Of a DNA stretch of 64,000 nucleotides, positions 40,043-50,675 are shown in pieces. Position 1 is the first letter of the stretch; each line of letters begins with the position of its first letter. The position numbers and the translations under genes are program-made. Below the pieces are notes generated by a model that did no database searches, was not told the DNA's origin, and saw only the letters and a program-made list of their open reading frames with translations. The stretch is from Blattabacterium cuenoti. GTDB taxonomy: Bacteria > Bacteroidota > Bacteroidia > Flavobacteriales > Blattabacteriaceae. Location of the stretch: the NCBI RefSeq assembly GCF_014251635.1, contig NZ_CP059194.1, positions 434,001-498,000 of the forward strand, given 5' to 3'.

Positions 40043-41230
40043 TTAATCCATTATATGAATAACTTGCCCCGCTCCTACTGTTTTTCCTCCTTCACGAATA
40101 GCAAAACGTAAATTATCACTTAATGCTATAGGTTGATGTAATTCTACTTCCATAGCGACATTGTCCCCAGGCATAACCATTTCTATTCCATCTGGAAGAT
40201 GAATTTCTCCTGTTACGTCTGTTGTTCTTAAATAAAACTGAGGGCGATATTTATTATGAAAAGGAGTATGTCTTCCGCCCTCTTCTTTTGTAAGAATATA
40301 CACTTCTGCTTTAAATTTTTTATGAGGTTTTACAGATCCTGGTTTTCCAACCACCATTCCTCTTTTTATATCTTTTTTTTCTATTCCGCGTAATAATAAA
40401 CCTACATTATCTCCTGCTTGACCTTTATCTAATATTTTTCTAAACATTTCAACTCCTGTTACTGTAGATGATAATTTATTTTCTCCCATTCCAATTATAT
40501 CAACTAAATCTCCTGTATTAATAATTCCACTTTCAATACGACCAGTTGCTACTGTTCCTCTTCCTGTTATAGTAAAAACATCCTCTACAGGCATTAAAAA
40601 GGGTTTATCCATTTCACGAACTGGTTCAGGAATATAATCATCTAATACTTTCATTAAATCTTTTATTTTTTCTATCCATTTTTTTTCTCCATTTAAAGCT
40701 CCTAAAGCAGATCCTTGTATAATAGGGATATTTTCTCCATCATATTCATATTTAGAAAGTAATTCTCTAATTTCCATTTCTACTAATTCTAATAATTCTG
40801 GATCATCTACTTGATCTACTTTATTCATAAATACCACAATTTTTGGAACTCCTACTTGACGAGATAATAATATATGTTCTCTAGTTTGAGGCATTGGCCC
40901 ATCTGTAGCCGCTACAACCAAAATAGCTCCATCCATTTGAGCCGCTCCTGTAATCATGTTTTTGACATAATCAGCATGACCAGGACAATCAACATGTGCA
41001 TAATGTCTTTTTTCCGTTTCATATTCTACATGAGATGTATTAATAGTAATTCCTCTTGCTTTTTCTTCCGGAGCATTGTCTATTGCGTCAAAACTTTTTT
41101 CTTCTGCTAATCCAATTTCTGATAAAACTTTTGTAATCGAAGCAGTTAGAGTGGTTTTACCATGATCTACATGACCTGTAGTTCCTATATTTACATGCGG
41201 TTTGTTTCGTTTAAATTTTTCTTTTGCCAT
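40043..41230 (-). CDS. tuf: Elongation factor Tu
   Basis: 395 residues. G1 GHVDHGKT, G3 DCPGHADY, G4 NKVD and the G5 SAL motif are intact, as are barrel domains II and III. It delivers aminoacyl-tRNA to the ribosome. It follows tRNA-Thr(GGT) by about 32 bases and precedes tRNA-Trp, so it is part of one tRNA/tuf transcript. Confidence 0.99.
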   Translation of the reverse strand: MAKEKFKRNKPHVNIGTTGHVDHGKTTLTASITKVLSEIGLAEEKSFDAIDNAPEEKARGITINTSHVEYETEKRHYAHVDCPGHADYVKNMITGAAQMDGAILVVAATDGPMPQTREHILLSRQVGVPKIVVFMNKVDQVDDPELLELVEMEIRELLSKYEYDGENIPIIQGSALGALNGEKKWIEKIKDLMKVLDDYIPEPVREMDKPFLMPVEDVFTITGRGTVATGRIESGIINTGDLVDIIGMGENKLSSTVTGVEMFRKILDKGQAGDNVGLLLRGIEKKDIKRGMVVGKPGSVKPHKKFKAEVYILTKEEGGRHTPFHNKYRPQFYLRTTDVTGEIHLPDGIEMVMPGDNVAMEVELHQPIALSDNLRFAIREGGKTVGAGQVIHIMD

Positions 41231-41262
41231 GATAAAATTATTAAAATATTGAGTTTAAAAAA

Positions 41263-41334
41263 AGCCAACGGCGGGAATTGAACCCGTGACCTCTTCCTTA
41301 CCAAGGAAGTGCTCTCCCACTGAGCTACATTGGC
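41263..41334 (-). tRNA. tRNA-Thr (GGT)
   Basis: Acceptor GCCAATG/CGTTGGC with one G-U, discriminator T, anticodon loop TTGGTAA (GGT) on stem CTTCC/GGAAG, T arm ACGGG-TTCAATT-CCCGC. Last of four tRNAs before tuf. Confidence 0.96.
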
Positions 41335-41363
41335 CATGAATATTATTCTCATAATTCTCATAG

Positions 41364-41436
41364 AGCGGAAGACGGGATTCGAACCCGCGACATTCAACTT
41401 GGAAGGCTGATGCTCTACCAACTGAGCTACTTCCGC
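41364..41436 (-). tRNA. tRNA-Gly (TCC)
   Basis: Acceptor GCGGAAG/CTTCCGC, discriminator T, anticodon loop CTTCCAA (TCC), T arm GCGGG-TTCGAAT-CCCGT. Third of the four-tRNA cluster. Confidence 0.96.
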
Positions 41437-41442
41437 TATATA

Positions 41443-41526
41443 TGAGGAGAGCAGGATTCGAACCTGCGAAGGCAAAGCCAACAGATTTACAGTCTGTCCT
41501 CGTTAACCAGACTTGAGTATCTCCCC
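41443..41526 (-). tRNA. tRNA-Tyr (GTA)
   Basis: Class II tRNA with a long variable arm. Acceptor GGGGAGA/TCTCCTC (one G-U), discriminator A, anticodon loop CTGTAAA (GTA) on stem ACAGA/TCTGT. Six bases from tRNA-Gly and three from tRNA-Thr(TGT). Confidence 0.96.
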
Positions 41527-41529
41527 AAA

Positions 41530-41603
41530 AGCCGGTGGAGGGATTCGAACCCACGGCCCCGAGATTACAAATCACGTGCTCTGACCAACTGAGCTACACC
41601 GGC
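41530..41603 (-). tRNA. tRNA-Thr (TGT)
   Basis: Acceptor GCCGGTG/CACCGGC, discriminator T, anticodon loop TTTGTAA (TGT) on stem CGTGA/TCTCG; the T stem has one T-T mismatch (GTGGG/CCCTC). First gene of the run that leads to tuf and rpoBC. Confidence 0.95.
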
Positions 41604-41643
41604 TATTCAAATTGTATTCGTAATAATGAAAATCAGGGCGATA

Positions 41644-41674
41644 CAAATCTATAGAGATTTTTATAATTCTCAAA
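41644..41674 (-). promoter_or_regulatory. Bacteroidetes sigma-A promoter of the tRNA-tuf-rpoBC run
   Basis: On the minus strand a -33 TTTG (41671-41674) is followed after 19 bases by -7 TAGATTTG (41644-41651), a full match to TTTG-N19-TAnnTTTG. Transcription would start near 41638, about 35 bases before tRNA-Thr. It is the best housekeeping promoter in the window and sits before its most highly expressed run. Confidence 0.65.
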
Positions 41675-41687
41675 AAAATAATAAACT

Positions 41688-42344
41688 TTATAAAAGTTTT
41701 GCATTTTTAATTTTACGTTTAAATATAAGTAATGAAAAGACTCCAATAGATATCATTACATCAGATAAATTAAAAATAGGTTGAAAAAATTTTAAATTAT
41801 AACCTCCAAAAAATGGAATCCAGGGAGGTAAATAAGTATCTATTATAGGGAAATAAAACATATCTACAACACATCCTTCCATAAAAGCAGCATATCCTTC
41901 TCCCCTTTTTTTATCAAAAGGATCATAACTTATTTTAGATATTCCAAAATAAGGAATCCATTTTTCAGATTTTTGATGATAAATTGTTCCTGTATCAAAC
42001 AACAATCCATATAAAGCACTATCCAAAAAATTCCCCATAGCGCCCGATAAAATTAAACTGATAGAAACAGTTAAATATTTTGAAGTGCCTCTCTTTATAT
42101 TTATGTAAAGAAAAGTAGAAATAAGAAAAACCAAAAAAAATCGGAATATACTTAATAGTATTTTTCCATGATATCCTATCCAAAAATTAATACCATAAGC
42201 CATTCCTGGATTTTCTACAAAAAGAATTCGGAAAAAAGGAAAGATAGAAATTCCACCTCCTAATTCAAAATGAGTTTTAATATAAATTTTTAAAATTTGA
42301 TCTATTAATACAATAGAAAAAATAATTAAAATAAATTTTTTCAA
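41688..42344 (-). CDS. lspA: Lipoprotein signal peptidase (SPase II)
   Basis: 218 residues from a TTG start, four membrane helices. The catalytic aspartates fit GNFLDSALYG and FNLSDVMISIG. Compared with E. coli LspA (164 residues) it has the flavobacterial insertion between the third and fourth helices. It cuts prolipoproteins before the lipidated cysteine; BamD, LptE and the lipoprotein at 50718 are likely substrates. Order ileS-dksA-like-lspA is typical of Flavobacteriia. Confidence 0.92.
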   Translation of the reverse strand: MKKFILIIFSIVLIDQILKIYIKTHFELGGGISIFPFFRILFVENPGMAYGINFWIGYHGKILLSIFRFFLVFLISTFLYINIKRGTSKYLTVSISLILSGAMGNFLDSALYGLLFDTGTIYHQKSEKWIPYFGISKISYDPFDKKRGEGYAAFMEGCVVDMFYFPIIDTYLPPWIPFFGGYNLKFFQPIFNLSDVMISIGVFSLLIFKRKIKNAKLL

Positions 42345-42350
42345 AAAAAT

Positions 42351-42746
42351 TTATTTATTTATTTTTTCTACTAATCTTTTACCTTCAATACTTAAAGTAG
42401 TATGAGGAACTGCCATCAAACGTTCTTTAGGAATTAATTTTTTGGTTATACGACAAATTCCATAATCTTCATTCTCTACTCTAATTAAGGCTAAATTTAA
42501 ACTTTTTATAAATTTCTGTAAATGTTCCACAATTTGAGCATTCTGTTCCTTACTTAAGGTTTCTGATCCTTCATCAAAAGCTTTAAAAGTCGGATAAGTA
42601 TCATCTGTTCCATTATTTTGATCATTAGAAAAAGACTCCTTAAAAATTGATAAATCTTTTTTTGCTTTTTTCAATTTTTCAAGTATAAGTTTACGAAACT
42701 CTTTTCTTTCTTCCATAGAATATCTTTGTTTTACTTTTCCTTTCAT
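42351..42746 (-). CDS. DksA/TraR-family protein, zinc finger degenerate
   Basis: 131 residues. Long N-terminal coiled-coil (EFRKLILEKLKKAKKDL) and the C-terminal globular part YGICRITKKLIPKERLMAVPHTTLSIEGK, which matches the Bacteroidetes DksA-like family. Only one cysteine of the C4 zinc site remains. Family members act in the secondary channel of RNA polymerase; whether this one does is not known. Its ATG overlaps the ileS stop (ATGA). Confidence 0.85.
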   Translation of the reverse strand: MKGKVKQRYSMEERKEFRKLILEKLKKAKKDLSIFKESFSNDQNNGTDDTYPTFKAFDEGSETLSKEQNAQIVEHLQKFIKSLNLALIRVENEDYGICRITKKLIPKERLMAVPHTTLSIEGKRLVEKINK

Positions 42747-45700
42747 TTTATTGTATTTTCTACTTTTCGAATCTGCATATATAATATGAATTTTTCTTCA
42801 AAATAGATTTTTTCTTCTTCTTCATCATCAAATTTTGTTACATTATTTTGTAAAAAAATATCTACAGCAAGAGTTTCTCTACAAATGAAATCTTTTTTTT
42901 TTTGTAAAATAGTTTGTACTTTATTTTGAAATTTGTGATTATTTTTGGCGCTTATATATACAAATATTTTTTCAACTACATTATAGTTACGATTTTTTCT
43001 CAATTTTTGTATATGTCTAATTAATTCTCTAATAAATCCTTCTTCCCAAAGAATGTCTGTAATCCGTAAATCTAATGCTATTGTAAATTTGTAATCAAAT
43101 AAAACTGACCAACCTTTAATATATTCAGTACTAATTTTAACATCTTCTAAAGAAAGAAGAATTTTTTCTTTTTTTAGAAAAAAAATGCATTCTTTCTTTT
43201 TTTCGATTTCTCTAATTTCTTCTTGACTAAATTTTTTTATAAGTTCAGAAACTTCCTGAATTTTTTTTCCAAATTTAGGCCCTAAAGATTTGTAATTAGG
43301 TTTAATATGTTTGATGGATTCAAGATCTTTATAAGAAGAAGGAAATTCTATTTCTTTTACATTAGCTTCTCTAAATATAATTGCAAATGCAAATGACTGT
43401 TGTAATTGAAAACGCATTTTATCATCAGAGACAAGAATAAGTAATTTTTGTAAAGGTTGCCGAATCTTGATTTTATTTTTTTTTCTTATAGAAAAAACCA
43501 TTGTAATTATTTTCTGAATCCAAAGCATACTATTTTCCAATTCTTGATTGATTAAATTAGAATTATAACTAGGAAAATTTGTTAAATGAATACTTTTAAA
43601 ATTTTCTTTTTTAGTAACAGAATTTAAATCCACATATAATTTTTCAGAAAAGAATGGAGCAATAGGAGAAATTAATTTGGCGACAACAATTAAACATTTA
43701 TAAAGAATTTGATATGCAGATATTTTATTTTTTGTATATTTTTCTTTCCAAAATCTTCTTCTACATAATCTTATATACCAATTACTTAATTGATCTAAAA
43801 CAAAAGAAGAAATCAAACGAGCCGCCTTTGTTGGATTATAGTTTGCATAATAATTATCTGTTTTTTTAATAAGAGTATTTAATTCAGAAAGGATCCAAAA
43901 ATCCAATTTTGTGTAAGAACTCAAGCATTCTTTTTCTTTGTAAGAAAAGCCATCAATATTAGCATATAAAACAAAAAAAGAATAGATATTATACAATGTT
44001 CCAAAAAATTTATTTATAATAGTATGAATATCATTTTTATTAAATTTTAAATTATCCCAAGGCTCAGAATTGCATATAATATACCAACGTATAGCATCAG
44101 GACCATAGTTCTCTATTAAATCAAAAGGATTTATAGTATTACCTTTACTTTTTGACATTTTACGACCGTATTGGTCTAAAACCAATCCTGTTGATACAAC
44201 ATTTTTATATGCTATAGAATCAAATAACAAACTATTAATAGCATGTAAGGTAAAAAACCATCCTCTTGTTTGATCTATTCCTTCTGAAATAAAATCAGCG
44301 GGAAACAACAAATTTTTATCTATATATTCTTTATTTTCGAACGGATAATGAAATTGAGCATACGGCATGGCTCCAGAATCAAACCATACATCAATTAAAT
44401 CAGATTCCCTTTTCATAGGTTTCCCTTTAGGAGAAACTAATATGATTTCGTCCAAAATATGCTTATGCAAATCTATTTTATTATAATTATTATCACTGAT
44501 ATCATCTAATACAAAACCTTCAAACACATTATATGACATAAAACCATATTTAATAGATTTTTGAATTTCCAAAAACAATTCTTTAATTGATCCTATTACA
44601 ATTTCCTCATCTCCTTTTTCTGTTCTCCAAATAGGAAGAGGAGTCCCCCAATACCTAGAACGTGAAAAATTCCAATCTTTTATATTTCTTAGCCAAGAAT
44701 CAAAACGTTTTTTACCTGTAAAATCAGGATACCATTGAATTTTTCGATTCAAACTAATCATTTTATCTTTTATTTCTGTAGTTTTGATAAACCATGAATT
44801 TAATAGGTAATAAAGTATTGGTTTTTCTGTTCTCCAACAATGTGGATAAAAATGAACATGTTTTTCCGTTCTAAATATCTTTTCTTCTTTTTCCAATAAA
44901 AAGATTATCTTTTCATCTACTGAAAAAAAATTATTTTGGTCCGTATTAAATTCATTTTTAACATATTTTTCAGAGAATCCGTGAGGAAAATTTTTAATAA
45001 ATTTTCCTTGAAAATCAACTAAAGGAACAGGTGTATTTTTTTCATTTAAAACTAACATTGGAGGAATATTATATTTTTTAGCTATCATAAAATCATCCAT
45101 TCCAAATGTGGGGGAAATATGAACAATCCCTGTCCCTTCATTAACATTAACAAAATTTCCTGCTATAATTTGAAAAGCATTCTCTTCGTTATAATAAGGT
45201 TTAAACCAAGGTAATAATTGTTCATATTTACTGAATACTAATTCTTTTCCTTTAAATTTTTCTATTACTAAATAAGGAATTTTCTTATTTTTTCTATCAT
45301 TATTATTATAAGTATCTAACTCAATGTTACTTGAAACAGAATAAAACTGATTTGATAATAATATTTTATGAATAGATTTTTCAGAAAAAACAATATTTTC
45401 TTTTAAAAAAGTATATGTATTATAAGTTTTAACTAATACATAGTTTATATCATTCCCAAAAGCTAATGCTGTATTTGAAGGAATAGTCCAAGGAGCAGTT
45501 GTCCATGATATAAAATATATATCTCCTAAAATATTTTTAAATTTTTTAGGTAAAGTATTTTTAATTGCTTTAAATTTCAAAAATGGAGATAATTGTTTTA
45601 CTTTTTTATAAGTTCCGGGCATATTTAACTCATGATGACTTAATCCAGTTCCTGCAGCAGGAGAATAAGGTTGAATAGTAAAACCTTTATAAATAAGATT

Positions 45701-46225
45701 TCTATTATATAATTCTTTAATGCCCCACCATACACTTTCCATATACTTTGCATTATAAGTAATAAAAGAATTATCTAAATCTATGGAATATCCTATTTTT
45801 TCTGTAAATAATTTCCATTTATTTAACGATATATTGACAAATTTTTTACAAAGATTATTATATTCTTTTATACTCATTTTTTTTCCTGTTCCTATATCAT
45901 TTTTAGTAATTTTCATACTTTTTTCTACATTTAATTCCACTGGAAGCCCATGAGCATCCCACCCTGCCTTTCTAAAAACATTTTTACCTTTTAGTGCATG
46001 ATATCTACAAAAAATGTCTTTTATGGTTCTAGCTAAAATATGATGAATTCCAGGATTTCCATTTAAAGATGGAGGCCCTTCATATAATATATATGAAAGG
46101 GGTTTTTTTTGATTATGAAAATTAGAATTATTTTGAAAAATCTTATGTTTTTTCCAATATTGAGATATTGTAATAGTTATATAATTAATATTCAATTTTT
46201 TATACTCTATAAATATTTTTGACAT
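42743..46225 (-). CDS. ileS: Isoleucyl-tRNA synthetase
   Basis: 1160 residues, the long form usual in Bacteroidetes. HIGH motif as NPGIHHILARTIKD, WDAHGLPVE, the KMSKSKGN loop, and the large CP1 editing domain between them (SWTTAPWTIPSNTALAF). The C-terminal third is strongly lysine/isoleucine-biased. An in-frame A11 tract near the 3' end (42893-42903 on the plus strand) encodes QKKK. Diverges from mutS with a 31-base gap. Confidence 0.97.
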   Translation of the reverse strand: MSKIFIEYKKLNINYITITISQYWKKHKIFQNNSNFHNQKKPLSYILYEGPPSLNGNPGIHHILARTIKDIFCRYHALKGKNVFRKAGWDAHGLPVELNVEKSMKITKNDIGTGKKMSIKEYNNLCKKFVNISLNKWKLFTEKIGYSIDLDNSFITYNAKYMESVWWGIKELYNRNLIYKGFTIQPYSPAAGTGLSHHELNMPGTYKKVKQLSPFLKFKAIKNTLPKKFKNILGDIYFISWTTAPWTIPSNTALAFGNDINYVLVKTYNTYTFLKENIVFSEKSIHKILLSNQFYSVSSNIELDTYNNNDRKNKKIPYLVIEKFKGKELVFSKYEQLLPWFKPYYNEENAFQIIAGNFVNVNEGTGIVHISPTFGMDDFMIAKKYNIPPMLVLNEKNTPVPLVDFQGKFIKNFPHGFSEKYVKNEFNTDQNNFFSVDEKIIFLLEKEEKIFRTEKHVHFYPHCWRTEKPILYYLLNSWFIKTTEIKDKMISLNRKIQWYPDFTGKKRFDSWLRNIKDWNFSRSRYWGTPLPIWRTEKGDEEIVIGSIKELFLEIQKSIKYGFMSYNVFEGFVLDDISDNNYNKIDLHKHILDEIILVSPKGKPMKRESDLIDVWFDSGAMPYAQFHYPFENKEYIDKNLLFPADFISEGIDQTRGWFFTLHAINSLLFDSIAYKNVVSTGLVLDQYGRKMSKSKGNTINPFDLIENYGPDAIRWYIICNSEPWDNLKFNKNDIHTIINKFFGTLYNIYSFFVLYANIDGFSYKEKECLSSYTKLDFWILSELNTLIKKTDNYYANYNPTKAARLISSFVLDQLSNWYIRLCRRRFWKEKYTKNKISAYQILYKCLIVVAKLISPIAPFFSEKLYVDLNSVTKKENFKSIHLTNFPSYNSNLINQELENSMLWIQKIITMVFSIRKKNKIKIRQPLQKLLILVSDDKMRFQLQQSFAFAIIFREANVKEIEFPSSYKDLESIKHIKPNYKSLGPKFGKKIQEVSELIKKFSQEEIREIEKKKECIFFLKKEKILLSLEDVKISTEYIKGWSVLFDYKFTIALDLRITDILWEEGFIRELIRHIQKLRKNRNYNVVEKIFVYISAKNNHKFQNKVQTILQKKKDFICRETLAVDIFLQNNVTKFDDEEEEKIYFEEKFILYMQIRKVENTIK

Positions 46226-46256
46226 AAGGCTATAATACTATTTTAATAATTTTGAT

Positions 46257-48830
46257 ATGAATAAAAACGAAACCCTTGATTGCAAAAAAAAAGAAGAAAC
46301 TCCATTAATAAAGCAATATAATGATATAAAAGCTAAATATCCAGATACTATTTTATTATTTCAAGTTGGAGATTTTTATGAAACTTTTGGAGAAGACGCC
46401 ATTAAATGTTCCCAAACATTAAATATAGTTTTAACTAAGCGATCTCATGTACTCTTAGCTGGTTTTCCTTACCATTCTTTGAGTACCTATTTACCAAAAT
46501 TGATACGTTCAGGATTTCGTGTTGCTATCTGTAATCAATTAGAAGAACCAAAAAAAGGGAAAAATATTGTAAAAAGAGGAGTGACAGAACTTGTTACTCC
46601 AGGAATAGCCATAGATGAAAATATTATATCCCCTAAGTCAAATAATTTTTTAGCTTCTATTCACTTAGGAGAAAATCAAAATTTGGGTTTAAGTTTTTTA
46701 GATATTTCTACTGGTGAATTTTTTGTAACAGAAGGTACAAAAAACAATATTTTACAATATTTAAAACATTTTCATCCTAGTGAAATTCTTTTTCAAAGAA
46801 AGGAAAAAAAATTTTTTGATCAATTATTAAAAGGAAAATATTATACTTTTTTAATGGAAGATTGGATATTTGATTATTCATTTGCATATGAAAAATTAAT
46901 ATCTCATTTTCAAATGAACTCTTTAAAAGGATTTGGTATAAATGATTTAAAATTAGGAATTATTTCTTGTGGAGTCGTTTTATCATACTTACATAACACA
47001 CTGCATTTTAATATAAAACATATTTCTAACATACGAAGAATAAAAAAAGAAGAACACATGTGGATAGATGATTTTACTTTTCGTAATTTAGAAATATTTC
47101 ATCCCTTGAACAAGGAAGGAGTTTCTTTAATTAACATATTAGACCACACTCTCACTCCTATGGGGGGAAGATTATTGAAAAATTGGATTCTTTTTCCTAT
47201 AAAAAATTTATTCTATATAAAAAAACGTCATCAAATAGTACAAGAATTATGCAACAATAATACGATACGCTCTTTTATAAAAATAAAACTCAAAAATATT
47301 TATGATATAGAAAGAATAATTTCTAAAATAGCCATCGGAAAGATTTCGCCACGTGAAATGTATACATTATATAAATCTTTGATTTACATAAACGAAATAC
47401 AAAAAGAATTTTTATCTCAAAAATCAAAAATTTTTATAAATATTGGAAACTCTTTTCAGAATTGTAATTTTATATGTGAAAAAATTTCGAAAACAATACA
47501 AAAAAACCCTCCTCATCAAATTGAAAAAGGAAAAGGAAATGTTGTAATTAAAGGATTTTCTAAGGAATTAGATGAAATTCGTATGATGTACTTTTCTCAA
47601 AAAGAATATTTAGAAAAATTTTGTTCAATAGAGCGATTAAAAACAGGAATTAATAATTTAAAAATTGGATATAATAATATTTTTGGATATTTTTTTGAAG
47701 TTAAAATTTCTAAAAAAGAAAAAGTCCCCTCCCACTGGATACAAAAACAAACATTGACAAATTCTATTCGATATATCACTGAAGAATTAAAAAATTACGA
47801 ACTAAAGATTTTTAATGCAGAACAAAAAATATTTTTCTTAGAGAAAGAAATATTTAACAATCTAGTTAATCAGATATTAGAAAAAATCACCCCTTTACAA
47901 AAAAATGCAAAAACAATTGCAAAATTAGATGTATTACACTCTTTTTCTAGTTTAGCATTAGAAAATAATTATGTAAAACCAAAAGTTAATGATTCCTTCA
48001 AAATATCAATAATAAAAGGACGACACCCGGTTATTGAAAGACAATTTATTGATAAAACCTCATACATTCCTAATGATATTATTTTAAATAAGTTAAATAA
48101 ACAAATCTTAATCATCACAGGACCCAACATGTCTGGAAAATCTGCTATTTTGCGTCAAACTGCTATTATTATACTGATGGCTCATATTGGAAGTTTTGTT
48201 CCTGCTGAATATGCGGAAATAGGATTAACAGATAAAATATTCAGTAGAGTTGGAGCGTCCGATAATATTTCTTTAGGAGAATCTACTTTTATGGTAGAAA
48301 TGAACGAAACAGCAAATATATTAAATAATCTTTCCAAAAGAAGTTTTCTTATTCTAGATGAAATAGGAAGAGGGACAAGTACTCATGATGGCATTTCAAT
48401 AGCAAAATCTATCATAGAATTTTTACATACAAAAAATTTACGTCCTTTAACCTTATTTGCTACACATTATCATGAATTAAACGAAATGAGTTTTTTTTTT
48501 AAAAGAATAAAAAACTATCATATTTCTGTGAGAAAAAAAAATGATAATGTTATTTTTATGCGGAAACTGACAGCTGGAGGGAGTGAACAAAGTTTTGGAA
48601 TTTATGTAGCTAAAATATCAGGTATGCCTATAGAAATCATTGAAAGAGCAAAAAAAATATTAAACATATTAAAATCAAAAAAGAATGAAACGGAAATAAA
48701 TAAAAAAAAAATTTTTTATTTATTAAATAAAATAGTCTTTTCTTTAAAAAAAATAAAAAATATTGATGCTTTATCTCTGAAAAATGCCACTATAAAAATT
48801 CATGAAATTAAAAATTTATTAAATTATTAA
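46257..48830 (+). CDS. mutS: DNA mismatch repair protein MutS
   Basis: 857 residues. The mismatch-reading Phe-x-Glu is in VGDFYETFGED, Walker A is GPNMSGKS, Walker B is LILDEIGRGTSTHDG and the H motif is FATHYHEL. All domains are present. A working MutS is notable in a reduced genome full of long A tracts, because mismatch repair is what normally holds homopolymer indels down; MutL is not in the window. Followed by two tRNAs on the same strand. Confidence 0.97.
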   Translation: MNKNETLDCKKKEETPLIKQYNDIKAKYPDTILLFQVGDFYETFGEDAIKCSQTLNIVLTKRSHVLLAGFPYHSLSTYLPKLIRSGFRVAICNQLEEPKKGKNIVKRGVTELVTPGIAIDENIISPKSNNFLASIHLGENQNLGLSFLDISTGEFFVTEGTKNNILQYLKHFHPSEILFQRKEKKFFDQLLKGKYYTFLMEDWIFDYSFAYEKLISHFQMNSLKGFGINDLKLGIISCGVVLSYLHNTLHFNIKHISNIRRIKKEEHMWIDDFTFRNLEIFHPLNKEGVSLINILDHTLTPMGGRLLKNWILFPIKNLFYIKKRHQIVQELCNNNTIRSFIKIKLKNIYDIERIISKIAIGKISPREMYTLYKSLIYINEIQKEFLSQKSKIFINIGNSFQNCNFICEKISKTIQKNPPHQIEKGKGNVVIKGFSKELDEIRMMYFSQKEYLEKFCSIERLKTGINNLKIGYNNIFGYFFEVKISKKEKVPSHWIQKQTLTNSIRYITEELKNYELKIFNAEQKIFFLEKEIFNNLVNQILEKITPLQKNAKTIAKLDVLHSFSSLALENNYVKPKVNDSFKISIIKGRHPVIERQFIDKTSYIPNDIILNKLNKQILIITGPNMSGKSAILRQTAIIILMAHIGSFVPAEYAEIGLTDKIFSRVGASDNISLGESTFMVEMNETANILNNLSKRSFLILDEIGRGTSTHDGISIAKSIIEFLHTKNLRPLTLFATHYHELNEMSFFFKRIKNYHISVRKKNDNVIFMRKLTAGGSEQSFGIYVAKISGMPIEIIERAKKILNILKSKKNETEINKKKIFYLLNKIVFSLKKIKNIDALSLKNATIKIHEIKNLLNY

Positions 48831-48885
48831 AATTTGCTATATATATAAAAGTGTATTTAAATTAGTCATTTAAATTTTTTTAGCT

Positions 48886-48958
<73 letters not shown>

Positions 48959-48977
48959 TATTAATTTTTTTAATTAC

Positions 48978-49062
48978 ACCCGGATGGTGGAATTGGTAGA
49001 CACACAGGACTTAAAATCCTGTGATCGTAGTGATCGTACGGGTTCAAATCCCGTTCCGGGTA
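48978..49062 (+). tRNA. tRNA-Leu (TAA)
   Basis: Class II. Acceptor ACCCGGA/TCCGGGT, discriminator A, anticodon loop CTTAAAA (TAA) on stem CAGGA/TCCTG, long variable arm TGATCGTAGTGATCGTA, T arm CGGG-TTCAAAT-CCCG. It reads UUA, the main leucine codon in this AT-rich genome, and is a substrate type for MiaA/MiaB. It ends three bases before the convergent guaB stop. Confidence 0.97.
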
Positions 49063-49065
49063 TTT

Positions 49066-50532
49066 TTATTTACTATAATTAAAATAATTAGGTGATTCTT
49101 TAGTAATATTTACACTGTGCGGGTGATTTTCTTTTAATCCTGAATTCGTGATTCTTACAAATTTAGCTGTTTTCATAAGCTCTACAATAGTGGTAACCCC
49201 GCAGTATCCCATCCCAGAACGTAATCCTCCACAAATTTGATAAATTACGTCTTTCATCTTTCCTTTATAAGGAACTATAGCTTCTATTCCTTCCGGAACA
49301 GATTTTTCGTTAAATTGGAAATAACGATCTCTACTTCCTCTTTTAAGAGCGATTAAGGATCCCATCCCTACATAAGTTTTAAACTTTCTTCCTTGAAAAA
49401 TAACTTCTTCTCCTGGAGCTTCATCAGTTCCTGCAAATAGACTTCCAATCATAACTGAGCTAGCTCCAGCAGCAATAGCTTTTACTACATCCCCTGAATA
49501 TCGGATTCCTCCATCAGAAATAACGCTAACATTTCTTTTTTTAGCATATTCATAAACATCGTTAATAGCTGTTATTTGAGGCATACCTACTCCAGCTATA
49601 ACTCTTGTAGTACAGATAGATCCAGATCCAATTCCTACTTTTAAAACAGTGGAACCAGCGTCTATCAAATCTTTTGCGCCTTCCATGGTTACGATATTCC
49701 CTGTTAATAATGTTATTTTAGGAAAAGAATTTCTGATTAATTTTATTGTTTGTAATATTTTGTAAGAATGCCCATGCGCTGAATCTATAGCTATAATATC
49801 TGCTCCCACCTTCACTAAAGATTCTACTCTTTCCATAGTTTTTGCATCTATCCCAATAGCTGCACCTACACGTAAACGGCCTCTAGAATCTTTACAAGCA
49901 TTAGGGTGTTCAATTAAATTATCAATATCTCTAATCGTGATTAACCCTACTAATTTATTAAAATCATCTACAATAGGTAATTTTTCTATTCTCTCTTTCA
50001 AAAGAATATTTTTAGCTTCTTCTAGAGTTATATTTTTATTAGATGTAATTAATTTTTCTTTTGTCATTACTTCTTCAACTAAAGAATCTAAATCTGTTCG
50101 ATATTTTATATCCCTTCTGGTAATAATTCCAACTAATGAATGATCTTTTTCTATAACAGGTAATCCAGAAATTTTAAATTTTTTCATAAGATATTGAGCA
50201 TATTTTAATGTTGAATTTCTGGAAAGAGTAATAGGATCATCTATCATTCCACTTTCACTTCTTTTTACTTTATAAACCTCTTCTGATTGATTTTCTATAT
50301 TCATGTTCTTATGTATAATTCCTATACCTCCTTCTCTGGCTATAGAGATAGCTAAAGAGGATTCCGTAACTGTATCCATAGCAGCGCTTAATATAGGAAT
50401 ATTCATAGTAATATCAAGGGTAAGAGATGTTTTAAGAGAGACTTCTGATGGAAGAACTGAAGAATAAGAAGGAACAAGCAAAACATCATCAAAAGTCAGA
50501 GCTTCTTTTAAAATCTTTTTATTTAAAGACAT
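49066..50532 (-). CDS. guaB: Inosine-5'-monophosphate dehydrogenase
   Basis: 488 residues. TIM barrel interrupted by two CBS domains (about 95-205); catalytic Cys307 in [11 protein letters not shown], and the flap region SRDRYFQ with the Arg-Tyr pair. Oxidises IMP to XMP on the way to GMP. Monocistronic, diverging from the lipoprotein gene. Confidence 0.97.
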   Translation of the reverse strand: MSLNKKILKEALTFDDVLLVPSYSSVLPSEVSLKTSLTLDITMNIPILSAAMDTVTESSLAISIAREGGIGIIHKNMNIENQSEEVYKVKRSESGMIDDPITLSRNSTLKYAQYLMKKFKISGLPVIEKDHSLVGIITRRDIKYRTDLDSLVEEVMTKEKLITSNKNITLEEAKNILLKERIEKLPIVDDFNKLVGLITIRDIDNLIEHPNACKDSRGRLRVGAAIGIDAKTMERVESLVKVGADIIAIDSAHGHSYKILQTIKLIRNSFPKITLLTGNIVTMEGAKDLIDAGSTVLKVGIGSGSICTTRVIAGVGMPQITAINDVYEYAKKRNVSVISDGGIRYSGDVVKAIAAGASSVMIGSLFAGTDEAPGEEVIFQGRKFKTYVGMGSLIALKRGSRDRYFQFNEKSVPEGIEAIVPYKGKMKDVIYQICGGLRSGMGYCGVTTIVELMKTAKFVRITNSGLKENHPHSVNITKESPNYFNYSK

Positions 50533-50675
50533 AATTTTTATTTTAAAATATATAATTTCGTTTGCTATAGTTTTTTATAAAACATAATATTCTTATTTTC
50601 AAACTAAAAAGAAGAAATAAAATTTATTTGTACTCTTACAAATAATGATATATTTTTTCATTCCAAATTTTTATA

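Noticed and set aside
41191..41575. Two overlapping minus-strand open frames of about 100 codons with phrases such as VAGSNPVFRS and GSSSVGRASAF
   Set aside because: They are conceptual translations of the four tRNA genes, a common annotation artefact.
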